DNA of 64,000 bases from Aplidium turbinatum. Taxonomy: Eukaryota; Chordata; Ascidiacea; Aplousobranchia; Polyclinidae. The translations under genes were made by a program, and so were the position numbers. Under the pieces are notes generated by a model. The model had not been told where the DNA came from and made no database searches. It was given only the letters and a program-made list of their open reading frames with translations. Positions 1-12,200 of this stretch are shown piece after piece (the stretch's first letter is position 1; each line of letters starts with the position of its first letter). The stretch spans positions 10,664,001 to 10,728,000 of the forward strand of contig OU964932.1 in NCBI GenBank assembly GCA_918807975.1, read 5' to 3'.

Positions 1-170
1 GAAAAAATAAAACAAAAAAAGAAATCCAAGCAAATTCTGTATCCGTTTATTGTACAAGGTTCTCTAACAAAAAGGAATATAGCAATCCAACCAAGTTGGC
101 TATACGAAACAAAGTGTTATCAGATCAACCCTTAAAGCAAGTCTTCTATAAGCTATCTTGGTTGGATAGC

Positions 171-251
171 TTAATATACAAAGGTGGGTTTGATAGCAGT
201 TAAAAAGTAACAAGATTCTTTTCCTCCATATCGCCGCAGCATGTTCGTGCT
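171..251 (-). CDS. Possible last exon of the Ser/Arg-rich gene
   Basis: After an acceptor TTTCAATAG, an open frame in the phase required by the 2883 donor gives 26 codons (STNMLRRYGGKESC and on) and then TAA. A minus-strand AATAAA (TTTATT on plus at 46-51) lies about 125 bases downstream. The call rests on phase and the polyadenylation signal only. If right, the gene at 1010-2212 lies in its last intron on the other strand. Confidence 0.3.
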   Translation of the reverse strand, partial: STNMLRRYGGKESCYFLTAIKPTFVY

Positions 252-3200
252 CTATTGAAATGCGAGAATTCTCACGAAAGGTTTCAAATGTATCCCTTTA
301 ATAATCTGGTTCAAACTATGTTTTTGTGTTAACAGTAAACAATAGATTTGCAGACAGGTACCTTGTTATATATTTAGTTTTTGAAGTAAAACATGTTGCA
401 GAAGATTGTTTTTGCTTTTAAATGTTCATTTTATTTGAACATTTTTTTTAATTTTTTGTATACGTTTAAGTTAAATACGTTCAAGTAAAAGTATCAAACA
501 TAGAAGGGTGACCTGATGTCTAACTATATAATATTACATTTATGTCTTACATTGATTGATGGTAGAGCATTATCTGGTACGGTATATGCTAATGCTGACC
601 AGCTAAAATTTTCTTACAATTTTAAATTGAACATTTGATTTGGTAGAACAACTTGAAGACTGATGAACAGACCGTCTCTTTATACAAAGCGAAACTACAC
701 CACCAAAAGGTAATGAATATCAGGTTTTATTAGCTTTCGATAAAACATGATTTCTGAAATGGTTTGTTCCTACATGAAATGTAACCTATTTAAAATGAAT
801 TTTTATAAGTTTTAAAAATCGAACTGGGTGAGCCAAATTAGTTACAGTTGCAAACAAAACTGGTTCATTTTTTTAGCCTACTCATTTTCCGTTGTTTTGA
901 TCGAATATCTTTGAATGTGATATTATTGTCGCATACTTCAATGGTAGAGTAGGCTACAACATGTTTAAAATGAGTAAAAAAAAAAAAACAATTCTTTCTG
1001 TATTTCCAGAGTTTTCGGGTTATGCAGAAGACCCCCGCTGTGTTTGAAAATAAGGATCAGCTTTATCCGATAATATACAACTTTGCTCATATTTGTAAGT
1101 TACGCAAAGCAAAGAAGGAAATCGCGAAACTGCTCACGTCCGAGCAGAGATGTAGAAACTACCCAAGTCTTTTCGAAATATACACTCCGTGGGCAAATGA
1201 AAACCCACAGCACAAAATGGTCATGCAAACAAGAAGTAGTGCGCGTAAAAGCCACTACATGGAACCCAGTAGTAGTAAAAAGCGCAATCAGGCACACAGC
1301 AGTTACAAAGTAGATAAAAACAATAAAGGATGCAGGAAGGATCAAAGCAAAAGCAGATGTCATTCTGCTTGTCCCTTACCAAAACGAAAACAAAAGTCTG
1401 CTTACGACTGTGAAGAAAGCGCTGATTGTCACAACGCCACAGCAAACAATTGCTTAAAAAGCGACAGATTTTACAAAGATGATCATGATAACCGCTGCTC
1501 GCTGACACCTAAAAGCTATAGAAACAATTACAGAGGAATGTCGACAACGGACGATTGGGTGTTACCGGGACAATCCGACTCTGACAGCCTTGATGACTCA
1601 GATGAGGAGAAACCTTGTAGTTTTCGCGATAAAAGCTGCAAGAATAAAGCCACTGGTGGAGGAGGGGGTTGTTCGAGTTCTGTGGAATCAGCATGCGACA
1701 TAGAAGCGTTACGTCGGATCAATGAAAGTCTTATAAAGCAAAACGAAGCTCTCACAGCGTGCCCGTACAAGACAGCACACGACCTTGATCCAGACCACGG
1801 CTTGAGCAAAAAGTACTACGAGGAACGCTGCAAACGCTTGAAGGAAATGATCGCCGAGATGCACGAACTTAAAGAAGAAGCAGTGGCGGAAGCTAGAAGA
1901 TTAAAAGGAGAGATAAAGAAACTTGAAGATTCGGAAGAAACAGCCACGAGTCGATACAAAGCGATGAAGGCAGACAACCGCAAGTTGAAATGCAAAGTTC
2001 AAGCAATGAAAGAAGAACTGCGGTTTCAAATTCATACCAACAATGAAGAAATTAAACGTCTCAATCTACAGATCATTGAAGCCCACAGAAGGGAAACTGA
2101 AGCAACGAAGAGGAAAGACAATATACCTTTGTTGCTGGAGAGGGTACGTAATGAATTTGAGGACACGCAGGAAGACATCAAGGAATTGGAAAAGAAACTG
2201 AACGAACAATAAAATTTTACGTCTTTTTGTATAATGTTAAACTGTTTGTGCAATTTGCTTGCTAGCGTGAGCCATTTGCCAAAAGAAGCAAAGCGCTATT
2301 TGTCCCATCTTTAGGTTTAACGCTTGAAGAAATGTGCAAGTGAGTTCAATGGCAGCCTTTTTTCCTTGCGGTAACGATCTAGCGTTGTTACGACATGGAG
2401 TGTACATTGAACAATGTGAACTTAAAGTTTGAGCAACAATTCCGTTTTGTGTTCATTTAACCACTGCAGATGTTTATCTTTGCTATAAAAATACAGGCAT
2501 TCGCAGTTACACAAATTTTGTGGTGACTGAAACCGGAGTGAAGTTTTCTTTTCTTTTAAAAGCACGACGAACTTCCATCAAAAACAAATACTTTGAAGTT
2601 TTTTTTTTAAATAAGGCTGTCTTCAAAACCTTGCTACAGTCGCACCGATCATTGGAGGTCATTGGTAAGATGTAAAGCTATTAATCAATGAACAGTTGAT
2701 AGCATAGAGCCATGAAGACTGCTTTGAGTTCTCTGAACAATGAAAAAAGTTCATTCATTAAACTTTATATGCACGTGAATGGCTGATGTAACTTTTTGCT
2801 GAGAGGGGTTACAAATAGGGTTGATGGAATAAATAAACGAAAAACGGGCAAATAAAAAATGTTATCCAATAAATCAACTCACTGCTGGTAAACGACGTAT
2901 CTTTGTTTTCGCATCACTGCTGAAAGGATTGGCATTATAAAGAGACTGCAATGTACGCTCCGATTCGATCATGGCTTTCAAAGTTCGTTCTGTTATTCCT
3001 ACTTGTGACGTTTTTAATCGATTTTCATTCAGCTGGGTTGTGGTGTCGGGTAAAGCTTGCCGGAGAAGGTCATCTTCGAAGGAGGCAAGGCGCCGAAATG
3101 TGGATTGTTTCAAATGATCACCAAGTCCGTGCGGTAGTGCTAGAGAGTCATTAATGAGGACATCTTTCTGTTCAGCTGTGTGTCCTGTAGCAAAACGAAA

Positions 3201-6200
3201 CGTTCTTTTTTAACCATAACAACGTCGATGTGGACTTTACAAGCAGATTGAAAGTAGTGCTGCAGCATCCAGATCCCCTGACAGCAAAATCCGTCATTTT
3301 TACATTGATTCAACGTCTGAAGACGTTCGGATTTGGCGGTCTGGATCATTCCTTAGGGAAATTAGCAATATGTTTCAAATAGAACAAAATCAAATCTCTA
3401 AGCAAATAGTAGCTCATCAAAACAAAACGATGAGTTTCATGGAAAAGAAAACGCTGAACAAAATTGTAATGCCACTTAAGTAAGTGGCATTTTTTAAAGC
3501 AACTTTCCAGTGTTTTTTTTTTCACACGCAAGCTGTGCAAGTGATAAGAATATTGAATGAACGGTTTTAATGACATTTAATAATAATTTTTAACTAACAA
3601 TGAAAAAGACAATCCCAAATCAGAAAACATAACTGTTTTTTCACGTTGATTCAACGTCGACAGACAGTGAATCCATAGGAATAGTATGATTTTTCTGGCT
3701 GGGATAAACTATAGGGTTGACATTTGCCAACAGCTTGTCACACACCGCTGTACATCTTAAACTTCAGCTCCGATCGTAAAAGGCAAGAAAAAATATAATT
3801 TGACACAAACCTTTCATAGAATGAGTTTCTTTTTTGTCGCTTGTGTCATTGAGAAAGTCTGAGCACATATCCAATATGCTTTTCAATCTATCTTTTTCCT
3901 GCAGTAAAAATTAAGTTTTTTTTGTTGCTGACAATTGTCACAAGTATTGTCACTTCTTCGGCCTACAATACACTGCAGAAAATGCAGTAAGATGCTTTTA
4001 AACTTCGTACACTTTTCAGAAACATACCGTAGCTATTAAAAAAACAGCTGTTTGAAACACCACGTCAACTGTATTATGTATTTTTGCCATATTGTAAGGC
4101 AAATATTTAATACCAAAGACAGGCAAAACACAACAATACCACAGGGTTGAGCATTACAACAATATATTTTACATATTTACAAATAGTTTAACAGTCAAAC
4201 GTTTTCGGCTTAACTAAAGCCCTCATCAGGAATCTAAAAATATTTATAACATTGCAATAAATCTTGCCTGTCTTTGGTACAAAAAAGCAAACTCTCTCCC
4301 GAAACTATAAAATATCTAATAAGTTTAACTTTGGCTTTTAATTGAAAACAAGAAAATGTCTTGCTTTATGTTACTTCTCTTATACTGTGTAATACACTTT
4401 TCACTAAGAAATTTCTAAACAAATCCTTAAACTCAATAACAACACTTCTACTACATCAGCTGATGAACTTATAAAAGTTTACTTAGCGGATTGCACAGGT
4501 ATGACGTCAAAATAACAAACGATAGTGTTGACTGACTCAGCAATCTGACTATGAGCAAAGCTGACTCAAGTAAATTGGCGTCTTGCAAAACCAGAATAAT
4601 TCGCCCTTTTCTGCTGTCCATTGTGACAGATTAGTCTATATATTGTGATCAATTATTAACAGACAGACCTTGTGCCTGTTTATACCAGCACAAAGTAACA
4701 TTCCAAACTCCTGTTGTTAAAATTTTATGTATATTTTGCATTTCCAGACGTTAAGTCCTCAATGCCAACAAAACGTCTGACTTTAGACCATTTTTTTTAC
4801 TCTATTCAAAAGTTAGACTGAAAATAGAACACACGTGTTACAAACGCTCCAAAAATAGCACAGATGTCACAAAGAAGGTCACTCTGATTGCAAGTTTATT
4901 GCTAAGCTCTCTCACAAGAATACACAAACAAAAAATAGTGGAATGGTGCAAAAAGCTTTGACGCTCATGTGAGACAGTTGAAGCAACTACGTCACAAAAT
5001 ACAGAACGTAATCAGTTTAAATAAACTTTTAGCTATAGCGAAGTCAAACCACTTGGAAATAACCAAACTGGGGCATTTGAGAAGCAGTTTGTCACATTGC
5101 AAAAACAAAAACAATAATAATACAGTAGTTCTGTAAATCTTAAATAGACCATCAGTTATAGTTATCACGCGTAACTAGACCGTAAAAACAAGCTTGTCTG
5201 AAATTAAAAATAAAGTTTAGAGCAATCTATTTTTGTACAGTAACTATCGCATTTCATGCAACGCTTAAAGGTTATAAAAAAGTTAATATGGTTTTAATTT
5301 GTCTGATTCTAAAAAAGATGAATAAACGAAAATCAATAAAAAATAAGGTTTTTTTCGGTTTACCACGCATGTGGGGAATGTACAGTTTCTTTTTTAATCA
5401 AAGTAACACATAAAGACTCACAGCCCATGCAGCGGCTTGGTCTTTCTTCCTGTTCTTTACAGCTTCATCTCTAAGTTCCTTCAAATCCTCTTCATACATT
5501 TCAGAATCAAGAGAACTGAGAGATATCGAGCTTCCACGATGATATGCTCTCAAAGAGCGCACAGACACTGCACATATACAGTATACATTCACCTGACATA
5601 TAGTTTTAGCTTGACATTCGAGTGGCAATGGATTGGAGATGTACTATAAGCACACTGGGAGTTGCATTGAGGAAAGTAATAAAACAAAAACTGGGTAGGC
5701 TACGCTCAGGAGAATTAAAGCGAGGAGCAAAAACAGGAGCATCAAATTGACAGCGTAGAAGTATACATTAAAAAATGAAATTTCTTTCAGGGACGTAGCC
5801 ACGAAGGAAGGGTGGGCCTGGGGACTCCCAAAAACTATCTTACTCCCAAAAATATGTTATTAATACTATTACAAGGTTTCTATGACATTGTATTAAATGT
5901 TTAATAGCGTTTCATAAATGTTTGGCTGCATATTGTAGCTATATTTTTAAACAGCCTATTAAAAAGCCTATTAAACAGCTCTTTATTTCAAACATTAAAA
6001 TGTTTGCATCCCCCAGCAGTTCCTTTTGCCCCCTTAACATTTTCTTTCTAGCTATCACTGTTTTGTTGAAAATCATGCACAAGACGACGGCACGAATAAG
6101 TTGCAAAATGAAATCAAACGATTGCAATTGCATACGAAACGACCATCGACCAGCTGCAAATGCTCGAGGCTCTGGTTGTCAGGATAAAAATTCTAGCTAG

Positions 6201-9200
6201 TGATTTCTACAACCTTTAGTGAGAGTTTGTGGCAGTACGAAAATACGCAGTTGCTTCATACGAGGTTAGTGGCTGCACAGCAGGTCACTTCGAATCAAAA
6301 CTGATGCAAGTAAAAATTTACAAGAACGTTGATTCATTAATTTGTATACCTTGAGAAGCAAATCGATGCGCAAAATAAGCTTGGTAAACAAACACGGTTT
6401 CTTTGGCAGCCTAGACCAAATATCAACTCACGTGATTTTTTTAATTCGCCTTCTACATCAGCTGGAAGTGTAGATGATGACAAACTTCTAGTGTAAAACT
6501 TCGACAGTGGCATCGCGACTTCGCTTCTATCAACAAAATACACAAATCAGCAATCAATATCACCACAACTTTACAAATAATAAGCTGTTGCTGTTGATTT
6601 TTTTTCTGGATTGCTTCAAAACAACAAACGTAAATCTCATTTAAAGGCATTTGAAAAGGGCGCTAGAAAAAGGTTGATCACTTGTCAGATGAGTTTTTCA
6701 TGTTAAAACAAGCCAAGATATTACACTAGACGTGACACAATCAGTTTTCAAAGCATCGTTCTCCTGCAATATTGCAGCGAAAGCGTGTAGGTAGTGGATC
6801 GTGCCATGAACTTCCGGCACAATCCTATACTCTGTGACGCAGGCGTAAAGATTTTAGCTTAGGTCAGACAAGATTTGTGAAATTCATGTCATCTCGCTGC
6901 ACATATCGTTTTGATTTTATGAATTAATCATTAACCAACAACATCAGTCAGTGGCGTACGCAGGGGGGGGGGCATTGGGCCATGCCCCCCCCCCCTAAAA
7001 ATGTTTTAGTAGTTATCGACGTAGATTGAGGCATTTAATATGTTTTACATTGCTCTGTCAAAGCAATTACTGTAACAATGTTGTTTTATAGACTAAGCCA
7101 ATACGAAATACATGGCCCAATCCGCCTACCCCACCCCAGGTATGCCAATGTAGCATAGTGTTCTGTAAGCCTATTATAGTGATTAGTGAGAGAGAAATGG
7201 ATATAGTCTAAACTAAAACCATACTGGGATATCATGAAGACGTCTGAGATATCAATGGCCAGTGGCGTAGCCAAGGGGGGGGGGGGGTTACAACCCCACT
7301 TGGCACGCGTGTGACGTCACGATATTGAGAATGATGCTTTCAGTCTCTTTATGCTTGGGAATGATGCTTTCAGTCTAAAAAAAACTAGCCTAATTTTAAA
7401 CAAAACTGCATTAAAAGAGCGAGTTTTGCCAATACCAAACATTCAAACATCTCAGCCAGGAATTAACAACAAGAAAACATAGAGACTTAGCTTTATTTCC
7501 GAAAAATGCCGAAGAAAACATGATCTTATCCTTTTGCTATGCCACCTGACAGCGCCATTTTACAGGAATATTCATACCCACATTTTTGTTGAAAATGCTC
7601 TCAGAATGCACCAAATTCAAAGTAATTTTTCAAAATTTTCTGGGGGAGGCCCCCCAGACCCCCCGCCGCTGGGTGTCGTCTTAAGTGAAAACGCCGTCGG
7701 GCTTCGCCCGCCGGTCGTCAACCCCCCCCCTTTCAAAATTCCTGGCTACGCTACTCTCAATGGCCCCCCCCCCCCCCTTGAGAAAATCCTGCGTACGCCA
7801 CTGACATCAGTTATATCAAGGTCAATAAATTACCAATTATTACACGTCAGTACTCAGCAGTAAGCTATTTTCTAATCACAAAAACCTCGTTTTATTTTCA
7901 TTGAAATTAATCATCCTCTCAGCCTTGTTCGTACATTCTGTAGACTGCGAGTGGGCGAAGATTTCTATTTACTGTAGTATTGAAACAAACCATAAAAAAA
8001 CTTAAAATCTTTAGGCACCACGTTAAAATTAACTTCCACAAATCTTTTCAGTAGCCACAAGGGCGTTGCAATGTTTCAGTTTCACTCACCTGGATGGAGA
8101 TGGGCTGCGACACCTCAAATTTTTCGAGCTGTTGTCTTTGGTTCGACTTCGAGCAAGTGATGACGTAGAATATTGGCTTCGTTCTGAGCGAGAGCGGACA
8201 GACAATCCTGAAGAAAAAATTTGCCATTACAACATCGAAAAAGATTGTGATAAAAATTCAAACAGTGTAGACGTTGCCGAAAAAAAGGTTGAAGTAGTGA
8301 GTTATTCTACCTTCCACTTTACATCTATCTACTAGTGCAAGTAGGCTACCACCCTAAACCTAATGCCCTCCCAAAAAATAATAATTGAGGCGTAATAGGC
8401 TTATTGGTAAACCATCTCCATTCTCCATCTAAAGAGGAACCCAGTACTCAGCACCAAGGTAGCCAATACCAAAAGCCGAACACTTGTAATTTTTGTATCA
8501 GCGTCTCCTTTTCGGCGGTCGGAAGAAGCATAGGCCTACTGCAGAACCGTTAGATACAGTAGTGTGTATGTCGTTAGAGATGTTAGAGGAAAATTTGGGC
8601 CGATACCAATGAAATCCCGGGACCCCAAATTAAGGAGAAAAACATAAACATGAATATATTTCTTACGAAATCGATACAAAGCTGTCATGCAAATAGTCAG
8701 TTACAATGTAATAATTTGTACACTTAGAAGTCACAAAAACAATGTCAGTAGAACTTAGAAACGGGACGAATCGTGCCCCATTAATCTTGCATATTGTTGA
8801 CAGCACGTAGGATGGTAATTTTAGATGCGAAATTTGGTTTTGTTTGATGTGTTCGTTGTTGCAAAAACAAATGCACCAACGATTGCCTCAATGCAGATCT
8901 TCAAATAAAACTTAATTAATTATTAATGGCTCGTTCTGGCTTTGGTTGATACAACAGAAGTGTGCACGAAAGCTTTTAAAAGCATTTGCGTGTAGAAACA
9001 TCATTAAGCAACTCATAAGTGCGAATTAGGTTTTTCTTTCATCGATCTCTGACTAATGCCCTGTCGTTATCGCGGCAATGCCACAGGTCATGACAGAGAA
9101 AAACTCAACAAAGGTATCGCAATCTTAGCAAAACGCTCTCCAAACACCAATGTATTGTATAATCGCATGTTATTGTTTCAAAGATGTGGAACTTTCAGAA

Positions 9201-12200
9201 AAGTATCTGGCCCAATGCGTAGCAAACAAACCTTGTCCATGTTTCCGAGGCATGGATGGACTGGAAGGTGCGCTCAAAGACCTTGACTTAGATTTTCCTC
9301 TTCTCAGAGCAAGAAGTTCTTGATGCTTTTTTCTCAACTGCTCCGTTGCCATAGCGATAGCGGACCGAGTTGGTTTAACACGACTCGGAGATGGAGTCAT
9401 CGAGGCCTGGACATTCGGAGAGAGATTGTCGTAAGGCCCGGTGGTATTGACCTATTTGAAAATACAGAAGGGTAGTGTTCGGATTACAACAATGTAATAT
9501 TATCAATTTACCATAAAAGCAAAACGAAACTACACGATAGAGTCTTACATAACTTTGCCTTTGAAGTTTAAACCAATGAGATTGGAATTCATGTTCAAAT
9601 CAGATAAAGCCAACTTCACTGGTAGCTAGTCACTAGCCTATAATTTTTGTTTTATTGCGTGTTGTATTCATCGCTACATTCTTAATTCTCATGCCACATC
9701 TAAACTTGTAGCGTGCATCGTTCGTTTTATCATAATAGTTGAAATTTATCACGAGCCCGAATTACCATTAAGACGCAGAGACCAGAGTAGTCGCCTGTCA
9801 CGTTATTCTACAGTATTTTGCGTCCAGTGTGACAATAAACAATACAATGAATTGCAGATGCAATACAGTAAACAGCTGGAAGCAATAAAACACAACTGTA
9901 GCCAGAGATGCTTTAACACCATAAGCTCATTAAGTTAATTGCTCTCATTTTGGCATAAGCGTCATGCCAAGACACGGGCGAGTGCTTTTCAAGAGATGCG
10001 AACCAAATCGGTCACACAAAAAAGAAGCAAAATACAGTAGAGTCCCTCGCATTTCACAAACCAATCACTTAATAAAAATAAATTTGTTCACTAACAGTGA
10101 ACAGAAATCAACGCGTCAGTTCAGGCACGAGAGCACTTGTTTATCAGAAGCAAACAATGTTACCAACACATACCAATTCATAATTGGACGAGACTTTTGG
10201 TGAGAATGGTTCTTTAGCTTTTGTGTTTTTTGAGGAAGTTGACGCTTCAGGATTTCTGCGGCAAGAAATAAAAGCAAGTTGATTGGAAGAAAATCTACAG
10301 TAATCAAAATAAAGGAAAATAGCAAGAGAATATGAGCAGCTGCTCTATAACAGTTACCAGTCATGTGGTCGAAGGAATTCGCCTTCGGCTCTAGTGCTGG
10401 TAGATCTTGAGACCGATTCCAGGTCGGGCCATACCAAAGACTTTAAAAACAGTACCGATAGTGTTCTTTTTTGCCTAACGTGGTGAAAATAAGTCGAGTA
10501 ATAATGTGATGACATCGTAAATCTGATGTAAAAATTAAAAAATAAGCCCTATCGTCAAAAGACCATAGCAGTTGCAGAGCGACAATAAATAAAACCATAA
10601 CATTATAAACAGTAAAGGATTGGGTTTAAAGTAAAGGTTCTAGCTAAGAACTAAGTTGCATCAATATCGTTATGTGGTATCAAATAGATTTTCAAGTGGT
10701 AAACTGAGTAACGCGGAGTTAAGCCACCTTGGTAAAATCCTGGCTGTTTCAGATTGATAAACGCTGTTCGACGTGGAAGGAAATTTTCCTGGACTGGTTA
10801 CAGTTCTTTCTTGAGTTGTTGCTTTCTTTGCAAAGGACGGTTGTAATCCATTGGGTGGCAGGGAAGAAGCATTGCAGGGATTGGTACATCTTTCTGGCAA
10901 ACTTTTCTAATAGAAACAAAATTGTCAGTTGATTGAGAAATGCTCCTTCACGCTGGCTGTTAATTTGAAGAAGATTAACGTTTAATTTTTATCAACGATA
11001 ATCTAAACATACTGGAAATTCCTTGATTTAAATTATATTTTTGTTTTAAGGTCTGCTATTATTGTATAGGAGTAAGAGCTTGCGCAGACATCGAATCAAT
11101 GCAAAAATTGACTGATTTGCTTTAGGTTATAAGGTTATAAGAAAAAACAACCATTCTGTTTCCAATCTTACAAACGTTTAGCTTTGTCCAAATTCAACAT
11201 ATAATTTGCCTTTACATTAGCAGAAGCATGAGATGATGAAGATGAATTGGTTGCTGTAGACCTTGGAGACGCAGGATTGGACAAAATTGGTACATCGCTT
11301 GTGCCATACTCAGATGTTGGACTCCTTGTGAAGACTGCAAAGCAAGAGCGAAATGCATTATCATACGTCATCCATTCGGGAGTGCCCGGACATATGTACA
11401 TATACTGCAATATACTATCACGTTGTATGCACGGTGTAACCTAATGGTGAATAAAATGTAGCAAAAATAAATATAGTCATAATGTAAACAGAATTGCTAA
11501 TGCAAATCAAACAGTTTCCAAACAAGCAAAGAAACAGGTTAACAATAAATACGCACGAGGTTTTGAAATGGAATCTTTGTAGTCCGGTGATTTATTTTCA
11601 TCAAATCCATTTGTAATGAACTTGATATTATTTTGATTATTTGAATTCTTGACTTCATTATTTCCATATCGAAAGGTACCACTGGTTGGCGTTTTACGTG
11701 TATTAGCCGGCCTTATTTTAATAGAGGACTTGTGCAATATCACAGGAGTCAAGCAAGCGGTATCATCGGCATTATCATCAACAGCATTGGCCATTCCATT
11801 TGGAATCCGGGTGTTTCGGTCACGACTGTCAACGCTAGTCATTGTTCTGTTACTCATCCGTTTTTCCGTTTTATGACCACGCAGGTCAGGCGCCAATCCT
11901 CCACTTTCAAATTCAGTGCTTTCAATTCTTAGACTTTGTGAATTTACGTCAAATGGAAAATCAAAGAAATTTTTCCGACCATTGTCATGGGAGTCTATAA
12001 AGCAACGCAATGGTTAGTAGAATGCCATGCCACACGGATAGTAATGTAGCCATACATGGTAAACTTTAGCGGCATATGTAACAAGCTAAATATTGCAAAA
12101 CTACATATTTCTATGTATGTCGCACATTCAAATCATGAAACAAAGCAAGATATATTTTCAACCGTTGATCATTCTACGAATTTACGAGATTTTCAACAGT

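Noticed and set aside
1100-1809. Minus-strand open frames opposite the LisH-like coiled-coil gene
   Set aside because: They are shadows of the plus-strand coding frame, Cys/Phe-rich and with no exon signals.
7534-7863. 109-codon plus-strand frame and similar ones at 16994-17290, 17400-17738
   Set aside because: They lie inside MITE copies and repeat the same repetitive text; the elements are non-coding.
10370-10440. tRNA-like stretch GGCTCTAGTGCTGG ... GATTCCAGG
   Set aside because: Box sequences and spacing do not fit a tRNA or the SINE heads of this window.
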